From assembly GCA_027061725.1 (NCBI GenBank), contig JAMOVG010000248.1, forward strand, positions 1 through 35,568: a stretch of DNA of 35,568 nt, in the 5' to 3' direction. The translations under genes and the position numbers were made by a program. This document shows, in pieces, positions 20,447-29,093 of the stretch (positions are counted from its first letter, which is position 1; each line of letters starts with the position of its first letter). The notes under the pieces were generated by a model. That model worked only from the letters and a program-made list of their open reading frames with translations. It was not told the DNA's origin and did no database searches. The DNA comes from Desulfobacteraceae bacterium (GTDB taxonomy: Bacteria > Desulfobacterota > Desulfobacteria > Desulfobacterales > JALSRD01).

Positions 20447-20857
20447 ATGACCGGCGACTACGATTTTTACAACATGGCGCATCTGGTGGTGGCGGCCATC
20501 CGCGTGCTCGAACACCAAAGCGGACAGCCGGCCACGGTCGAAGGCATCTGCCGCAAGCTTTCCTTTTCCCTGGACCGCGTCAACTTCATCTGCCACCGCT
20601 TGGAGAAACTGGGGGTCATCGAGCGTCCGGCCGGGGCCCACGGGGACCGGTTGTTCATCAGGGACCATCTCGGCATCGAGCGCATCGACCGCACCGAGAC
20701 CGAATCGCAGCTGGACAGGGAACTCAAGCAATTCCAAGCCTCCCGCAGCCACCTGGAGGAGAAGATCAACACCCTGCGAAAAAAGCAGGCCCACCGTAAG
20801 AAGGACCTCTTTGCCGACCTGGAAAGCCGCCTGAAAAAAGAGCTTCAGGGCGACTGA
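20447..20857 (+). CDS. Small winged-helix/coiled-coil protein of unknown function
   Basis: A 136-residue cytoplasmic protein. Residues about 8-75 look like a winged helix-turn-helix: VVAAIRVLEHQSGQPATVEG, then ICRKLSFSLDRVNFICHRLE with KLGVIERP as the wing lead-in. Residues about 82-134 are a highly charged predicted coiled coil rich in Glu, Lys, Arg and Gln. The layout suggests a dimeric DNA-binding regulator, but no function can be assigned. ATG has AAGGAA 8 nt upstream. It is divergent from eno, and its last 13 bp overlap the convergent YjbQ-family gene. Confidence 0.8.
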   Translation: MTGDYDFYNMAHLVVAAIRVLEHQSGQPATVEGICRKLSFSLDRVNFICHRLEKLGVIERPAGAHGDRLFIRDHLGIERIDRTETESQLDRELKQFQASRSHLEEKINTLRKKQAHRKKDLFADLESRLKKELQGD

Positions 20858-21288
20858 TTCGTGGTTCCCCAGATGGTCACCTCGACGGAACGCCTGCGGG
20901 CGCGGGCGTCGTGGTTGACGACGATCACCTGCTGCCAAGTTCCCAGGTGCAGGCGGCCGCCACGCACGGGCAGACTGATGGACGGCCCCATCAGGGCGGC
21001 CTGCACGTGGCTGTGGCCGTTGCCGTCATGCCAGGCCTTTTCGTGCTCGTAGACCGCATCCGGCGGCGCCAGGCGCTCTATGGCGCGCCGCAGATCCGCT
21101 ACCACGCCGGGCTCGTACTCGATGCTGGTCAGTGAACCGGTCGAGCCGGTCACAAACGCGCTCAGCACGCCTTGGTCTACGCCCGAGGCGGCCAGCACAC
21201 GCTGCAGTTCGGCGGTGATGTCCGCCATGTCCGGACCCTTGCCCAGGGCCACGCTGAAGCTGTCGCAGAAGACGATGGGCTGGTTCAT
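20845..21288 (-). CDS. YjbQ/UPF0047 family protein (secondary thiamine-phosphate synthase type)
   Basis: A 147-residue protein with the family signature at its C-terminal half: HNDGNGHSH-like WHDGNGHSHVQAALMGPS, then GGRLHLGTWQQVIVVNHDAR. YjbQ members show weak thiamine-phosphate synthase activity; their main role is unsettled. The in-frame GTG at 21294 lies inside the ribosome-site context; ATG at 21288 has AGGAG 7 nt upstream and is preferred. It follows the U32-family gene by 10 bp, so the two are probably cotranscribed; its 3' end overlaps the convergent winged-helix gene. Confidence 0.9.
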   Translation of the reverse strand: MNQPIVFCDSFSVALGKGPDMADITAELQRVLAASGVDQGVLSAFVTGSTGSLTSIEYEPGVVADLRRAIERLAPPDAVYEHEKAWHDGNGHSHVQAALMGPSISLPVRGGRLHLGTWQQVIVVNHDARARRRSVEVTIWGTTNQSP

Positions 21289-21298
21289 CGGCACACTC

Positions 21299-23287
21299 CT
21301 ATTTCATTCCCAGTTTCCAGTTCCAGAGGCCGGCCCGCTGCTTGATTTTCACGCCCGGCGGCACCGGTTCCCTCAGATGAATCAGCAGCCGGTAGCCCAT
21401 TCTGCGAAGGGCCTCGGTGTGCGCTTCCAGGTCGATGCGCCAGTTGGGAAAAATCCAGAAAAGATCCCCGTGGCGCACGTACCAGGCCTGTTCGCCCCGT
21501 GGGCTGCTGAAGGGTTCACCGGCTTTCAGGTCGGCCGGTGCGATGCGCGAGACGCCCAGCGGCCAATTTCCCGAGATTACGATGCCCAGGGGCAGGGTGC
21601 TCTGGGCCGACAGGCGGCGGTAGTCCGCGGCACCCAGCTCGGGGCTGACCACGGCGCCGGCGAACCCCATGGCCTGCAGGCGCTCCAGGGTCAGGGCATT
21701 GGTGATGTTGCAGAAGGGCCCCGCCCACAGGGTCAGGCGGCGCATGTCCGTGAACAGGGTCCGCTGCCAGGGCGCGTTTACCATGAAACGGCGTGCGCCC
21801 CGCGAGACGAGGCCGTCTATGGTGCGGCGCAGGCGCTCCTGTCCCCCGGGCCAGACCACCGGCGGCAGCCACCACCAGACGCCGGCCGGCGAGCCCCCCG
21901 CTTTGGGGGGAGGGGCGTCGGCATCGAGCCACAGGCCGAGGGCCCGATGCTTTTCGGCCGACGGCCGCCGCCGGGCGACGGTCATGTGCAGGGGTTTGCC
22001 GTGCGGCGCCGGCGCGGGCGGCGAGAGCCGGGGGCGCAAGGGCGCCGTAGCCGAAGCGTCGGAGCGCATCTCCGGCAGCTGCTTTTCCAGCGCCGCGATT
22101 TTCTTGTCCAGGGCGGGTTCGCGGCGGTCGGTGAGAAACACCGGCGTTCCCGGGGCCACGCCCGCGGCCGCGGACGGCGGCAGAATGAAGCGTCCTTTGG
22201 CCGGCACCGCCTTGGCCAAACGATAGAGGTGGTGTCCGCGGCCGTCCTCGTAGCCGATGCGCAGCTTGTCGCCGGGCAGCAGCGCCCGCCGGGGCTGGAG
22301 AATGGCCTTGCGCCCGCCGCCGCGGGTCTTGCCCACGAACAGGCCCGAGCCGGTCTGGCGCCCGGTATCCACCGGGTGCCGGGGGCGCTGGGGCAGGAAA
22401 TTGTAGTGGGTCGTGGTGCGCCCCAGGGCGTGGGCCAGCAGTTCCAGGGCCGCTTTTTTGGCCCCTGGATCGCCGCCTTCGTCGCGTAGCATGCGATAGG
22501 CGCGCACGGTGTAGTAAACGTAGTGGGGGCCTTTCTTGCGGCCCTCGATCTTCCAGGTGCGCACCCGTGGGATCTGCTGCAGCACGCGTACCAGCACGTC
22601 CAGGCTGAAATCCTGGCATGAGAAGCTGCGGCGGGCATCGGCGCGCTGGCGGAACATGCGGCGGCAGGGCTGCACGCAGCGTCCGCGCAGGCCGCTGCGG
22701 CCACCCAGGTAACTGCTCCAGTAGCACCGCCCCGAGACGCAGAAGCACAGGGCGCCGTGGATGAATACCTCCAGGTCCAGGCCGTCTGGGCAGGCCGCCG
22801 CCATGGCCCGGATCTCGTCGATGCCCAGCTCGCGGGGCAGCACCACGCGGTCGACACCCGGAATTTGCGCTGCGGCCCGCAGGGCGGCGGGGAAGCTGAC
22901 GTTGGCCAGCGTGGAGAGGTGCAGTGATCCCGAAAAGCCCGCCTGGCGGGCCAGTTCGGCAATGCCAGGGTCCTGAACGATGAGCGCATCGGCCCGCACT
23001 TGGCGTTCCAGTTGGGCGATGAGAGCGCCCGCGGCTGCCAGTTCGTCGGGCTTGACCACGGTGTTCAGGGCGACAAAGACCTGCCTGCCGAGTCGGTGGG
23101 CCAGTGCGGTTAGCCGCGCCAGCTCCGGCACGCTGAAGTTCTTGGCCTCCATGCGCGCCGAGAAGTGCTTCAGGCCGCAGTAAACAGCGTCGGCGCCGGC
23201 GGCCAGGGCCGCCAGGAAACTGTCGCGGCTGCCGGCCGGTGCCAGGATGGCCGGGAGGGACTGGTTTTCATTTTTCATGCTTTTCAT
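21299..23287 (-). CDS. U32 family peptidase-like protein (RlhA/TrhP/UbiU-type superfamily)
   Basis: About 662 residues. The N-terminal TIM-barrel-like U32 domain begins ILAPAGSRDSFLAALAAGAD and includes the U32 signature at about residues 172-212, with Cys residues in ALCFCVSGRCYWS and GRCVQPCRR. In characterised members (RlhA, TrhP, UbiU/V) such cysteines support RNA or quinone hydroxylation, in UbiU/V through an iron-sulfur cluster, so peptidase activity should not be assumed. The C-terminal half is proline/arginine/alanine-rich with a second, diverged barrel-like part. The start is uncertain: ATGs at 23287 and 23278 and a GTG at 23329 are in frame, none with a strong ribosome site. Upstream gene of the YjbQ-family gene. 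Confidence 0.88.
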   Translation of the reverse strand: MKSMKNENQSLPAILAPAGSRDSFLAALAAGADAVYCGLKHFSARMEAKNFSVPELARLTALAHRLGRQVFVALNTVVKPDELAAAGALIAQLERQVRADALIVQDPGIAELARQAGFSGSLHLSTLANVSFPAALRAAAQIPGVDRVVLPRELGIDEIRAMAAACPDGLDLEVFIHGALCFCVSGRCYWSSYLGGRSGLRGRCVQPCRRMFRQRADARRSFSCQDFSLDVLVRVLQQIPRVRTWKIEGRKKGPHYVYYTVRAYRMLRDEGGDPGAKKAALELLAHALGRTTTHYNFLPQRPRHPVDTGRQTGSGLFVGKTRGGGRKAILQPRRALLPGDKLRIGYEDGRGHHLYRLAKAVPAKGRFILPPSAAAGVAPGTPVFLTDRREPALDKKIAALEKQLPEMRSDASATAPLRPRLSPPAPAPHGKPLHMTVARRRPSAEKHRALGLWLDADAPPPKAGGSPAGVWWWLPPVVWPGGQERLRRTIDGLVSRGARRFMVNAPWQRTLFTDMRRLTLWAGPFCNITNALTLERLQAMGFAGAVVSPELGAADYRRLSAQSTLPLGIVISGNWPLGVSRIAPADLKAGEPFSSPRGEQAWYVRHGDLFWIFPNWRIDLEAHTEALRRMGYRLLIHLREPVPPGVKIKQRAGLWNWKLGMK

Positions 23288-23437
23288 CGTCGGAAATGCC
23301 GGGGTGTCGTCTGGCAAGAGCAATGGCACGTCGCTGGACGCCCGCTGAACCTGGGTGTACGCTGATCAGGAGGGAGCCCGGCTTCACGCATGCCAAGTGT
23401 TATTCGCGATTGCCTTGTGTCATCATTGAGGATTCGC

Positions 23438-23465
23438 TTGCCCGACGTCGATTGTGTCTTATACT
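23438..23465 (+). promoter_or_regulatory. Candidate promoter for the cooC-helicase pair
   Basis: TTGCCC (23438-23443), a 16-bp spacer and TATACT (23460-23465, 5/6 to the -10 consensus) lie about 70 bp before the cooC start, in the 245-bp gap divergent from the U32 gene. Confidence 0.4.
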
Positions 23466-23532
23466 ATGGGTGATTTTTTGAAAACAACCGAATTTTGACC
23501 CTTATACTTACTGCAGAAAAAGGAAACGCCCC

Positions 23533-24291
23533 ATGAAGATCGCTGTCAGCGGCAAAGGCGGTGTGGGCAAGACCACGTTTTCGGCGCTCATGATCCGGGC
23601 GCTGGACGCCGCCGGCAAACACGTACTGGCCATTGATGCGGACCCGGACGCCAACCTTGCCGGCGCCATCGGCATTCGCGGCGCCGATGCCATCACCCCC
23701 ATTTCCCAGATGAAAAACCTGATTTTTGAGCGCACCGGCGCCATGCCGGGAAGTGTCGGGCAGTTTTTCAGCCTGAACCCCAAGGTGGACGACCTTCCCG
23801 ACGCGCTTTCGATGAAGATGAACAACATCAAGATGATGCGCCTGGGGGGCGTCGAAAAAGGCGGTGCCGGCTGCTTCTGCCCGGAGAGTTCACTGCTCAA
23901 AGCGCTGGTGCGCCATGTGGTGGTGATGCGCGACGAGGTGGTGGTGATGGACATGGAGGCCGGTATCGAGCACCTGGGGCGTGGGACGGCCAAGGCCGTG
24001 GACAAGCTGATCATCGTCGTGGAGCCGGGGCGCCGCAGCATCGACACGGCCGGCAACATCCGGGGCCTGGCCGGAGAAATCGGCTTGACCGACATCCTGC
24101 TGGTGGGCAACAAGGTGCGCGGCGAAAAAGACGAGACCTTTCTGCGCCGACACTTGTCCGAATTCGAATTCCTGGGTTTCCTGCCCTACGACGAATCGCT
24201 CATCGAAGCCGACCTGGACGGGGTTTCGCCTTACGACACCAGTCCCGCCGCCCGCCAGGCCGTGCAGCAGATGATCGAAAGGCTGCAGTGA
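23533..24291 (+). CDS. cooC: CooC/AcsF-type ATPase for CO dehydrogenase nickel-centre maturation
   Basis: A 252-residue MinD/SIMIBI-class ATPase. The deviant Walker A GKGGVGKTT is at residues 7-15 with signature lysine Lys8. The CxC motif Cys114-Phe-Cys116 in GAGCFCPES and the segment VVVMDMEAGIEHLGRGTA distinguish CooC from other ParA-like ATPases. CooC dimers bind metal at the CxC pair and help insert nickel into the C-cluster of CO dehydrogenase or acetyl-CoA synthase. No CO dehydrogenase gene is in the window. Its stop overlaps the GTG start of the helicase gene by 4 bp. Confidence 0.92.
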   Translation: MKIAVSGKGGVGKTTFSALMIRALDAAGKHVLAIDADPDANLAGAIGIRGADAITPISQMKNLIFERTGAMPGSVGQFFSLNPKVDDLPDALSMKMNNIKMMRLGGVEKGGAGCFCPESSLLKALVRHVVVMRDEVVVMDMEAGIEHLGRGTAKAVDKLIIVVEPGRRSIDTAGNIRGLAGEIGLTDILLVGNKVRGEKDETFLRRHLSEFEFLGFLPYDESLIEADLDGVSPYDTSPAARQAVQQMIERLQ

Positions 24292-26453
24292 CCGGGCGCC
24301 GCGTGAGGTATTCCGGCCGCCGTCGCAGGGCACCCCTGCGCCAGGTGCGCATCAAGCCTGCGGCAGACGCCGGCCTGAAGAAAGTTTTCGCTCGTATCGG
24401 GGTGCCGCCCCGCAAGCCTTTCACGCCCGACCCCTTCCAGCTCAAGGCCCTGGAGGCCATTGAGCATGCCGATTGCCTGGTAACGGCCCCCACCGGTTCA
24501 GGCAAGACCTGGATCGCCGTGCAGGCCATTTCAAAAGCCCTGTCGGCCGGCCGTCGCTCCTGGTACGCTACGCCGCTCAAGGCGCTGAGCAACGCCAAGT
24601 ACGAGGAGTTCGGGAACCTGTTCGGAAAAGAGCGGGTGGGCATCCTGACCGGCGACCGCAAGGAGAATGCGGATGCCGAGGTGATCGTGGGCACTACCGA
24701 GATTCTGCGCAACCAGCTTTACGACGTCATGGGTTCGGGCGGAACCTTGGACACCGACCTGGTGGTGCTCGACGAGGCCCACTTTCTGGGAGACGAAGAG
24801 CGCGGCGTGGTGTGGGAAGAGGTCATGATTTATCTGCCGTCGCGCATCCCGCTGCTGATGCTGTCGGCCACGGTGGGCAACGCCGACCAGATCGCCCGCT
24901 GGCTGTCGAGCATCCGGGGGCAGCGCTGCATCGTTGTGGAGGACCACCATCGGCCGGTGCCCCTTTTTCCGCTTTTTCTGCATCCTTCGGGCATGCTGCT
25001 GCCGCTCATGGCGGGCACCCGGGACGGCGCCAAACGCCACGTCCACAAGAAGGTGGCCGCCGCCCTGCGGTCCCGCCAGGCCCAGCGGCTGGGGCCGTCC
25101 CACCGCCTGCCGCCTTTCGGTGACATCCTGCGCGTGCTCAAGAAGTTCCGCCTGCTGCCGGCCATTTTTTTTCTCAAATCCAGGGCCGATTGCGACCAGG
25201 CCCTGGAGATGTGCCGCGGCAACCGCATCGAGGATCCCGAACGGAGCCGGCGACTTCAGGAGCGCACCGACGAACTGGTCGAAGCCGCCGGCCCGGCGGT
25301 GGCCCGCCATCCGCAGCTGCGCCACCTGCGCCACCTGGCCGTAGCGTCGCATCACAGCGGGCAGCTGCCGGCCTGGAAGCAGGTGGTCGAGACCCTCATG
25401 AGCGAGGGCCTGCTGGACGCCGTTTTTGCCACCTCCACGGTGGCCGCCGGGGTCAATTTCCCCGCGCGAACCGTGGTGCTGGTGAACTCCGACCGCTTTA
25501 ACGGAACCGAATTCCTGCCGCTGACGGCTTCGGAGTTCCACCAGATGACCGGGCGCGCAGGACGCCGCGGCATGGACCGCATCGGTTTTGTGCTCATGGT
25601 GCCGGGCAAGTTCATGGACATCTGGCAGGTGGCGCGGCTCATCACGGCGCCTCCCACGGACGTGCACAGCCGCATCCGGATCAACTTCCCCATGACGCTG
25701 AACCTGCTGCTGTCCCACAGCCCGGAGCAGGTCGAAGACATGCTGGAGCGCAGCTTCGCCAATTTTCTGCTGCGCGAAAAGAACCGCAAACGGCGGGGAA
25801 GCCGGCAGAGCCTCGAAGACCTCAAGGCCGACTTCCAGCGTCACCTGTCCTTCCTCAAGGAAAAGGACTACGTGGACACCGACGACCGCTTGACCGCAGA
25901 CGGCGTATGGGCAGCGCGCCTGCGCATCGACCAGCCGCTGCTGATTGCCGAGGGCTTGCGCAGGGGCCTGTTTGCAGGGCTGTCCGCACCGCGGCTGGCC
26001 GGCATCATGGCCGCCTTCGTCAATGAAAGAGAAACCGACGAGCACCTTGAAAGCGAGGGCATACCCAGGCCGCTGCGACGGGATCACGCCAGTTTTCTGA
26101 GGGGGCTGGCCCCGTTGGTGCGGGACATGCAGCGCCGGGGGTTCGAAGTGCGGCCTTTCTACCTGAAGCCCGCCGCGGTGCTGCACGCGTGGGCCGACGG
26201 GCAGGCATGGGGACGGCTCACCGCCTGGGCACAGATGGCCGACGGCGACCTGGCCATGCTGATCCTGCGCACGGCCGACCACCTCAAGCATCTGCGCAGC
26301 CTGCGAAGAGAGTTTCCCAAAGTGGCCGCCGCGGCGAGAGCCGCTCTGGATCGCATCCTGCGGGACCCCGTGGATCCGGGCTACTATACCGGTGAGGAGC
26401 GCTTGGAAGAAGCGTCAGTCGACGAGCAGGGTCTGACCGGGATAGATCTTTGA
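24288..26453 (+). CDS. Ski2-like DEAD/DEAH-box helicase (superfamily II)
   Basis: A 721-residue helicase. Gln51 in the PFQLKALEAIE segment serves as the Q-motif, Walker A APTGSGKT is at 67-74, DEAH at 162-165 (LDEAHFLGDEERG), SAT at 193-195, and motif VI QMTGRAGRRG lies around 419-428. The second RecA domain (about 285-450) and the motif-VI form match Ski2/Mtr4/Hel308-like proteins. The C-terminal 270 residues are helical and lack a domain I can name. The N-terminus is arginine-rich. It is likely an RNA or DNA unwinding enzyme, substrate unknown. GTG start at 24288 overlaps cooC; its last 39 bp overlap the convergent mltD-like gene. Confidence 0.92.
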   Translation: MTGRRVRYSGRRRRAPLRQVRIKPAADAGLKKVFARIGVPPRKPFTPDPFQLKALEAIEHADCLVTAPTGSGKTWIAVQAISKALSAGRRSWYATPLKALSNAKYEEFGNLFGKERVGILTGDRKENADAEVIVGTTEILRNQLYDVMGSGGTLDTDLVVLDEAHFLGDEERGVVWEEVMIYLPSRIPLLMLSATVGNADQIARWLSSIRGQRCIVVEDHHRPVPLFPLFLHPSGMLLPLMAGTRDGAKRHVHKKVAAALRSRQAQRLGPSHRLPPFGDILRVLKKFRLLPAIFFLKSRADCDQALEMCRGNRIEDPERSRRLQERTDELVEAAGPAVARHPQLRHLRHLAVASHHSGQLPAWKQVVETLMSEGLLDAVFATSTVAAGVNFPARTVVLVNSDRFNGTEFLPLTASEFHQMTGRAGRRGMDRIGFVLMVPGKFMDIWQVARLITAPPTDVHSRIRINFPMTLNLLLSHSPEQVEDMLERSFANFLLREKNRKRRGSRQSLEDLKADFQRHLSFLKEKDYVDTDDRLTADGVWAARLRIDQPLLIAEGLRRGLFAGLSAPRLAGIMAAFVNERETDEHLESEGIPRPLRRDHASFLRGLAPLVRDMQRRGFEVRPFYLKPAAVLHAWADGQAWGRLTAWAQMADGDLAMLILRTADHLKHLRSLRREFPKVAAAARAALDRILRDPVDPGYYTGEERLEEASVDEQGLTGIDL

Positions 26454-28241
26454 TCGCGGCGAGAGGTGGTTGATGCGCAGCAGCCGCTCCACGGACATGT
26501 TGTGGATGGTGGCAATGCGGAAAGGGCTGTCGCCGGAGCGCACGCGGTACTGGCGCGTGCCGGCAGCCTGAGCCGTCTGCCGATGGTTGTTGCTGCGGAT
26601 GATCAGGACCTGGCCGATGTGCAGGCGGGTGGTTCGCAGGCCGTTGAGCCGTTGGATGTGGCGCGTGGTGGTGGAATAGCGGCGGGCGATGTTCCACAGC
26701 GAATCGCCCCTGCGCACAACGTGGCGGACGACGGTGCTTTTGCTCTTATTGGTGCTGCGCGTCGTGGAGGCGACCGGCAGGGGGGCTCCGCGACGCGGGA
26801 TCTTCAGGCGCTGGCCGGCCACGATGAGGTAGCGGCGGTTGAGGTTGTTGGCGCGCGCGATGCGGTGCACACTGGTGTGGTAGCGCCTGGCGATGGTGGA
26901 AATCGTTTCGCCGCGGCGCACGCGGTGCACCACATAGGTTCCCCCGCCGGGCGGCGGGCTGCTCTGGGGCAGGCGCTCGATCTTGGCCAGCAGGCCGTCG
27001 GATTTGCCGGGCGGTACCTTGAGTTCATACGGGTCCGGCGGCAGGATGCCCCGGCGCAGTTCGGGGTTCAGTGATTTGAGTTCGGCCGCGCTGACGCCGG
27101 CGACCTTGGCGACCCTGGACAGCTGCACCCGCCGGGCAACGGTCAAGGTGTCAAACGTCACCGGCGGGTCCGGCTTGACACCGATGAGGCCGTATTTTTC
27201 CGGGTTGTTGACGATATGCAGCGTAGCCAGGAAACGCGGTACGTAACGGGCCGTCTCCCGGGGAAGGCGGCGGTAGAGATCCCAGAAGTTGTCCAGGTAG
27301 TTGACCTGCTGATTGCGGATGACCCGCAGCACGCGTCCCTCGCCGCAGTTGTAAGCCGCCAGCACCGTGATCCAGTCACCGAAAATCTGGTGCAGTTCCT
27401 TTAAATACTCGATGGCCGCCCGGGTGGACTTGTAGGGGTCCAGCCGTTCGTCGATATAGCGGTTGCGTTTGAGTCCGAACTTGTAACCGGTGGAGGGGAT
27501 GAACTGCCACAGTCCCAGCGCGCGCGCCTTGGACAGTGCCTTGACCTTGTATCCGCTTTCGATCAGCGGCAGCCACGACAGTTCCTCGGGCAGGCCTGCC
27601 TCGCGCAGGGCTTTGGCGATGTACGGCCGGTAGCGTCCCGAGCGGCGGTAGGCGGCGAGGAACTGGTTCTTCTCGTGACCCTTGGTGAAAGCGTTGATTT
27701 CCTGCTGCACGTGGCTGTTGAGGTCCAACGGGATGGCGTTGTGGTGGCCGGTGACGACGATGTTGCGCGACGCGTAGATCTCCAGGATGCGCTTGGAGAT
27801 CAGGAAGCGCAGATCCTCTTTCTGCTGCGTGATGTCGGGGTTCTTCTCGGTGTTGATTTTCAGGATCAGGCTGTAGGCCTGGTCCAGCGCCTCCAGGGCG
27901 TTTTCCAGTTCCCCCTTCTGCCAGAAGTTTTGGGACAGCTCGCAAAAATCGAGGGCCTCGTCTAGCATCGCTTCCGGCGAAGCCGCTGTGTCGGTGGTAT
28001 CGGAAGATTTGTCCGGCGCGGCAGCCGCGTCCTTCCGGTCGCCGTCGATGGTCGTCTCGGCGGCCGGCGGTGATGTTAGGTCGAAGGGCGGTTTCTCGGC
28101 GGTCAGGTCGCCTTCGGCAGCTTGGGGATTTTCGGCTACGGCGGTATGGTCCGCCGGGGCGGATGCGGTTCCACGATGCCCGGGTGACGCGCATCCCGCA
28201 AGAATGAAGAGCACGCACAGTGCAGCAAGGTAATGTTTCAC
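26415..28241 (-). CDS. mltD: Lytic transglycosylase lipoprotein with three LysM domains (MltD-like)
   Basis: A 608-residue outer-membrane lipoprotein that cleaves peptidoglycan glycan strands. A lipoprotein signal ends LAGC with Cys17 as the lipidated residue. A low-complexity Ala/Pro/Asp linker follows, then a family-1 transglycosylase domain with catalytic Glu228 in LPLIESGYK and ALGLWQFIPSTGYKFGL, and the AAYNCGEGRV segment. Three LysM repeats begin near residues 435, 502 and 562 (RRGETISTIA, RRGDSLWNIA, RSGDSPFRIA). The frame opens at an ATG at 28280, but GTG at 28241 has AGGAG upstream and fits a normal lipoprotein signal. It converges with the helicase gene and overlaps it by 39 bp. Confidence 0.94.
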   Translation of the reverse strand: MKHYLAALCVLFILAGCASPGHRGTASAPADHTAVAENPQAAEGDLTAEKPPFDLTSPPAAETTIDGDRKDAAAAPDKSSDTTDTAASPEAMLDEALDFCELSQNFWQKGELENALEALDQAYSLILKINTEKNPDITQQKEDLRFLISKRILEIYASRNIVVTGHHNAIPLDLNSHVQQEINAFTKGHEKNQFLAAYRRSGRYRPYIAKALREAGLPEELSWLPLIESGYKVKALSKARALGLWQFIPSTGYKFGLKRNRYIDERLDPYKSTRAAIEYLKELHQIFGDWITVLAAYNCGEGRVLRVIRNQQVNYLDNFWDLYRRLPRETARYVPRFLATLHIVNNPEKYGLIGVKPDPPVTFDTLTVARRVQLSRVAKVAGVSAAELKSLNPELRRGILPPDPYELKVPPGKSDGLLAKIERLPQSSPPPGGGTYVVHRVRRGETISTIARRYHTSVHRIARANNLNRRYLIVAGQRLKIPRRGAPLPVASTTRSTNKSKSTVVRHVVRRGDSLWNIARRYSTTTRHIQRLNGLRTTRLHIGQVLIIRSNNHRQTAQAAGTRQYRVRSGDSPFRIATIHNMSVERLLRINHLSPRSKIYPGQTLLVD

Positions 28242-28336
28242 CGAATCTGAAACTCCTGACAACTGAAAAATGTAGCGCATTCAACACGCGCGGCAGCGGA
28301 AAACAGCGTGAAAAATCGGGCAAGACAGTTGCGCCT

Positions 28337-28366
28337 TAACTACCCGAAATACCGGGCGCCTGTCAA
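28337..28366 (-). promoter_or_regulatory. Candidate promoter for the mltD-like gene
   Basis: On the minus strand a perfect TTGACA (28361-28366) is followed after 18 bp by TAGTTA (28337-28342), about 95 bp upstream of the GTG start. Confidence 0.4.
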
Positions 28367-28472
28367 GAAGATTATGGCTCTCGGCAGACGTGAGAACCTT
28401 CGAAAAACACTTTCGGGGCCTTGCTGGTCTGGTGGGCCGAAACGCAATCCGGCCGCTGGGCGAAAAAAAATC

Positions 28473-28624
28473 TTGACTTTTGGGCGCCGATCCTTTTTAT
28501 GCCCCTGTGCGCCGGAAAAAGGTGTTTTTCGATACCGACGGCGCAAAAGGACTTGATTTAAATTGCGCAATGTGTATATTCGTTCAAGATTAAGCTTGAC
28601 AGCCATTGGGGATTGTTTTAAAAA
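28473..28624 (+). promoter_or_regulatory. Tandem promoter region for the tRNA-tuf-rpl-rpoB operon
   Basis: The 447-bp gap between mltD and the first tRNA has no convincing gene. It holds three sigma-70-like matches in the direction of the tRNAs. TTGACT (28473-28478) + 17 bp + TTTATG (28496-28501). TTGATT (28553-28558) + 16 bp + TATATT (28575-28580). A perfect TTGACA (28596-28601) + 17 bp + TAAAAA (28619-28624). The last is 65 bp before tRNA-Thr. Multiple promoters fit the high demand for EF-Tu and tRNA. The rest of the gap shows nothing I can name. Confidence 0.6.
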
Positions 28625-28688
28625 TAATGTTTCTTGAGTTTAGCGAGGCTGAAAGAGCGAATTTTACGCAGATTAAGATATAAATGAC

Positions 28689-28764
28689 GCCAGCGTAGCT
28701 CAGTTGGTAGAGCTACTGATTTGTAATCAGTGGGTCGGGGGTTCGAGTCCCTTCGCTGGCTCCA
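28689..28764 (+). tRNA. tRNA-Thr (anticodon UGU)
   Basis: 76 nt with encoded CCA. The acceptor stem pairs GCCAGCG with CGCTGGC. The anticodon stem is ACTGA/TCAGT with loop TTTGTAA, giving TGT. GTTCGAGTCC is the T-loop region. First tRNA of a cluster that matches the thrU-tyrU-glyT-thrT-tufB order of E. coli. Confidence 0.97.
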
Positions 28765-28789
28765 ACAGGCGAAACAAAGCGGTAATCAA

Positions 28790-28874
28790 GGTGGGGTTCC
28801 CGAGTGGTCAAAGGGAACAGACTGTAAATCTGTCGGCGATGCCTTCGGAGGTTCAAATCCTCCCCCCACCACCA
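28790..28874 (+). tRNA. tRNA-Tyr (anticodon GUA)
   Basis: 85 nt, class II with a long variable arm (TCGGCGATGCCTTCGGA region) and encoded CCA. The acceptor stem pairs GGTGGGG with CCCCACC. The anticodon stem ACAGA/TCTGT holds the loop CTGTAAA, giving GTA. It follows tRNA-Thr by 25 bp. Confidence 0.97.
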
Positions 28875-29093
28875 GTCCCAAAGGCGAGTCGTATGTAGGA
28901 GATTTCGACCAGCGCGTGAAATCGTCGATTGACTACATGACTTCCTTCATAAGTCTTGCCGCACCATAGAGCGTGCCAGCCGGTCTTTTCGCAGCATCTC
29001 TATGCCGCTGAGTGCCTTGTATGGAAAGTAGGATCCCTTGAAACGTCCGGCGGGGCGTTTCTGCGGGGAGATCCGGAGGGGGGTTGCGCAATA
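28875..29093 (+). other. Intergenic spacer within the tRNA cluster
   Basis: A 219-nt spacer between tRNA-Tyr and tRNA-Gly, long for this cluster. It contains a small inverted repeat, GAAACG (29040-29045) with CGTTTC (29056-29061), possibly a processing hairpin. I see no open frame of note and no tRNA-like fold in it. Confidence 0.5.

Noticed and set aside
21299-23287. Assigning true collagenase/peptidase activity to the U32-family gene
   Set aside because: Characterised relatives include RNA- and quinone-modifying proteins, and no protease active site is visible; only the superfamily call is supported.
28340-28606. 88-codon minus-strand open frame in the gap between mltD and the tRNAs
   Set aside because: Arginine-rich with no family resemblance, and it covers promoter-like sequences of the tRNA operon and the mltD promoter; no ribosome binding site seen.
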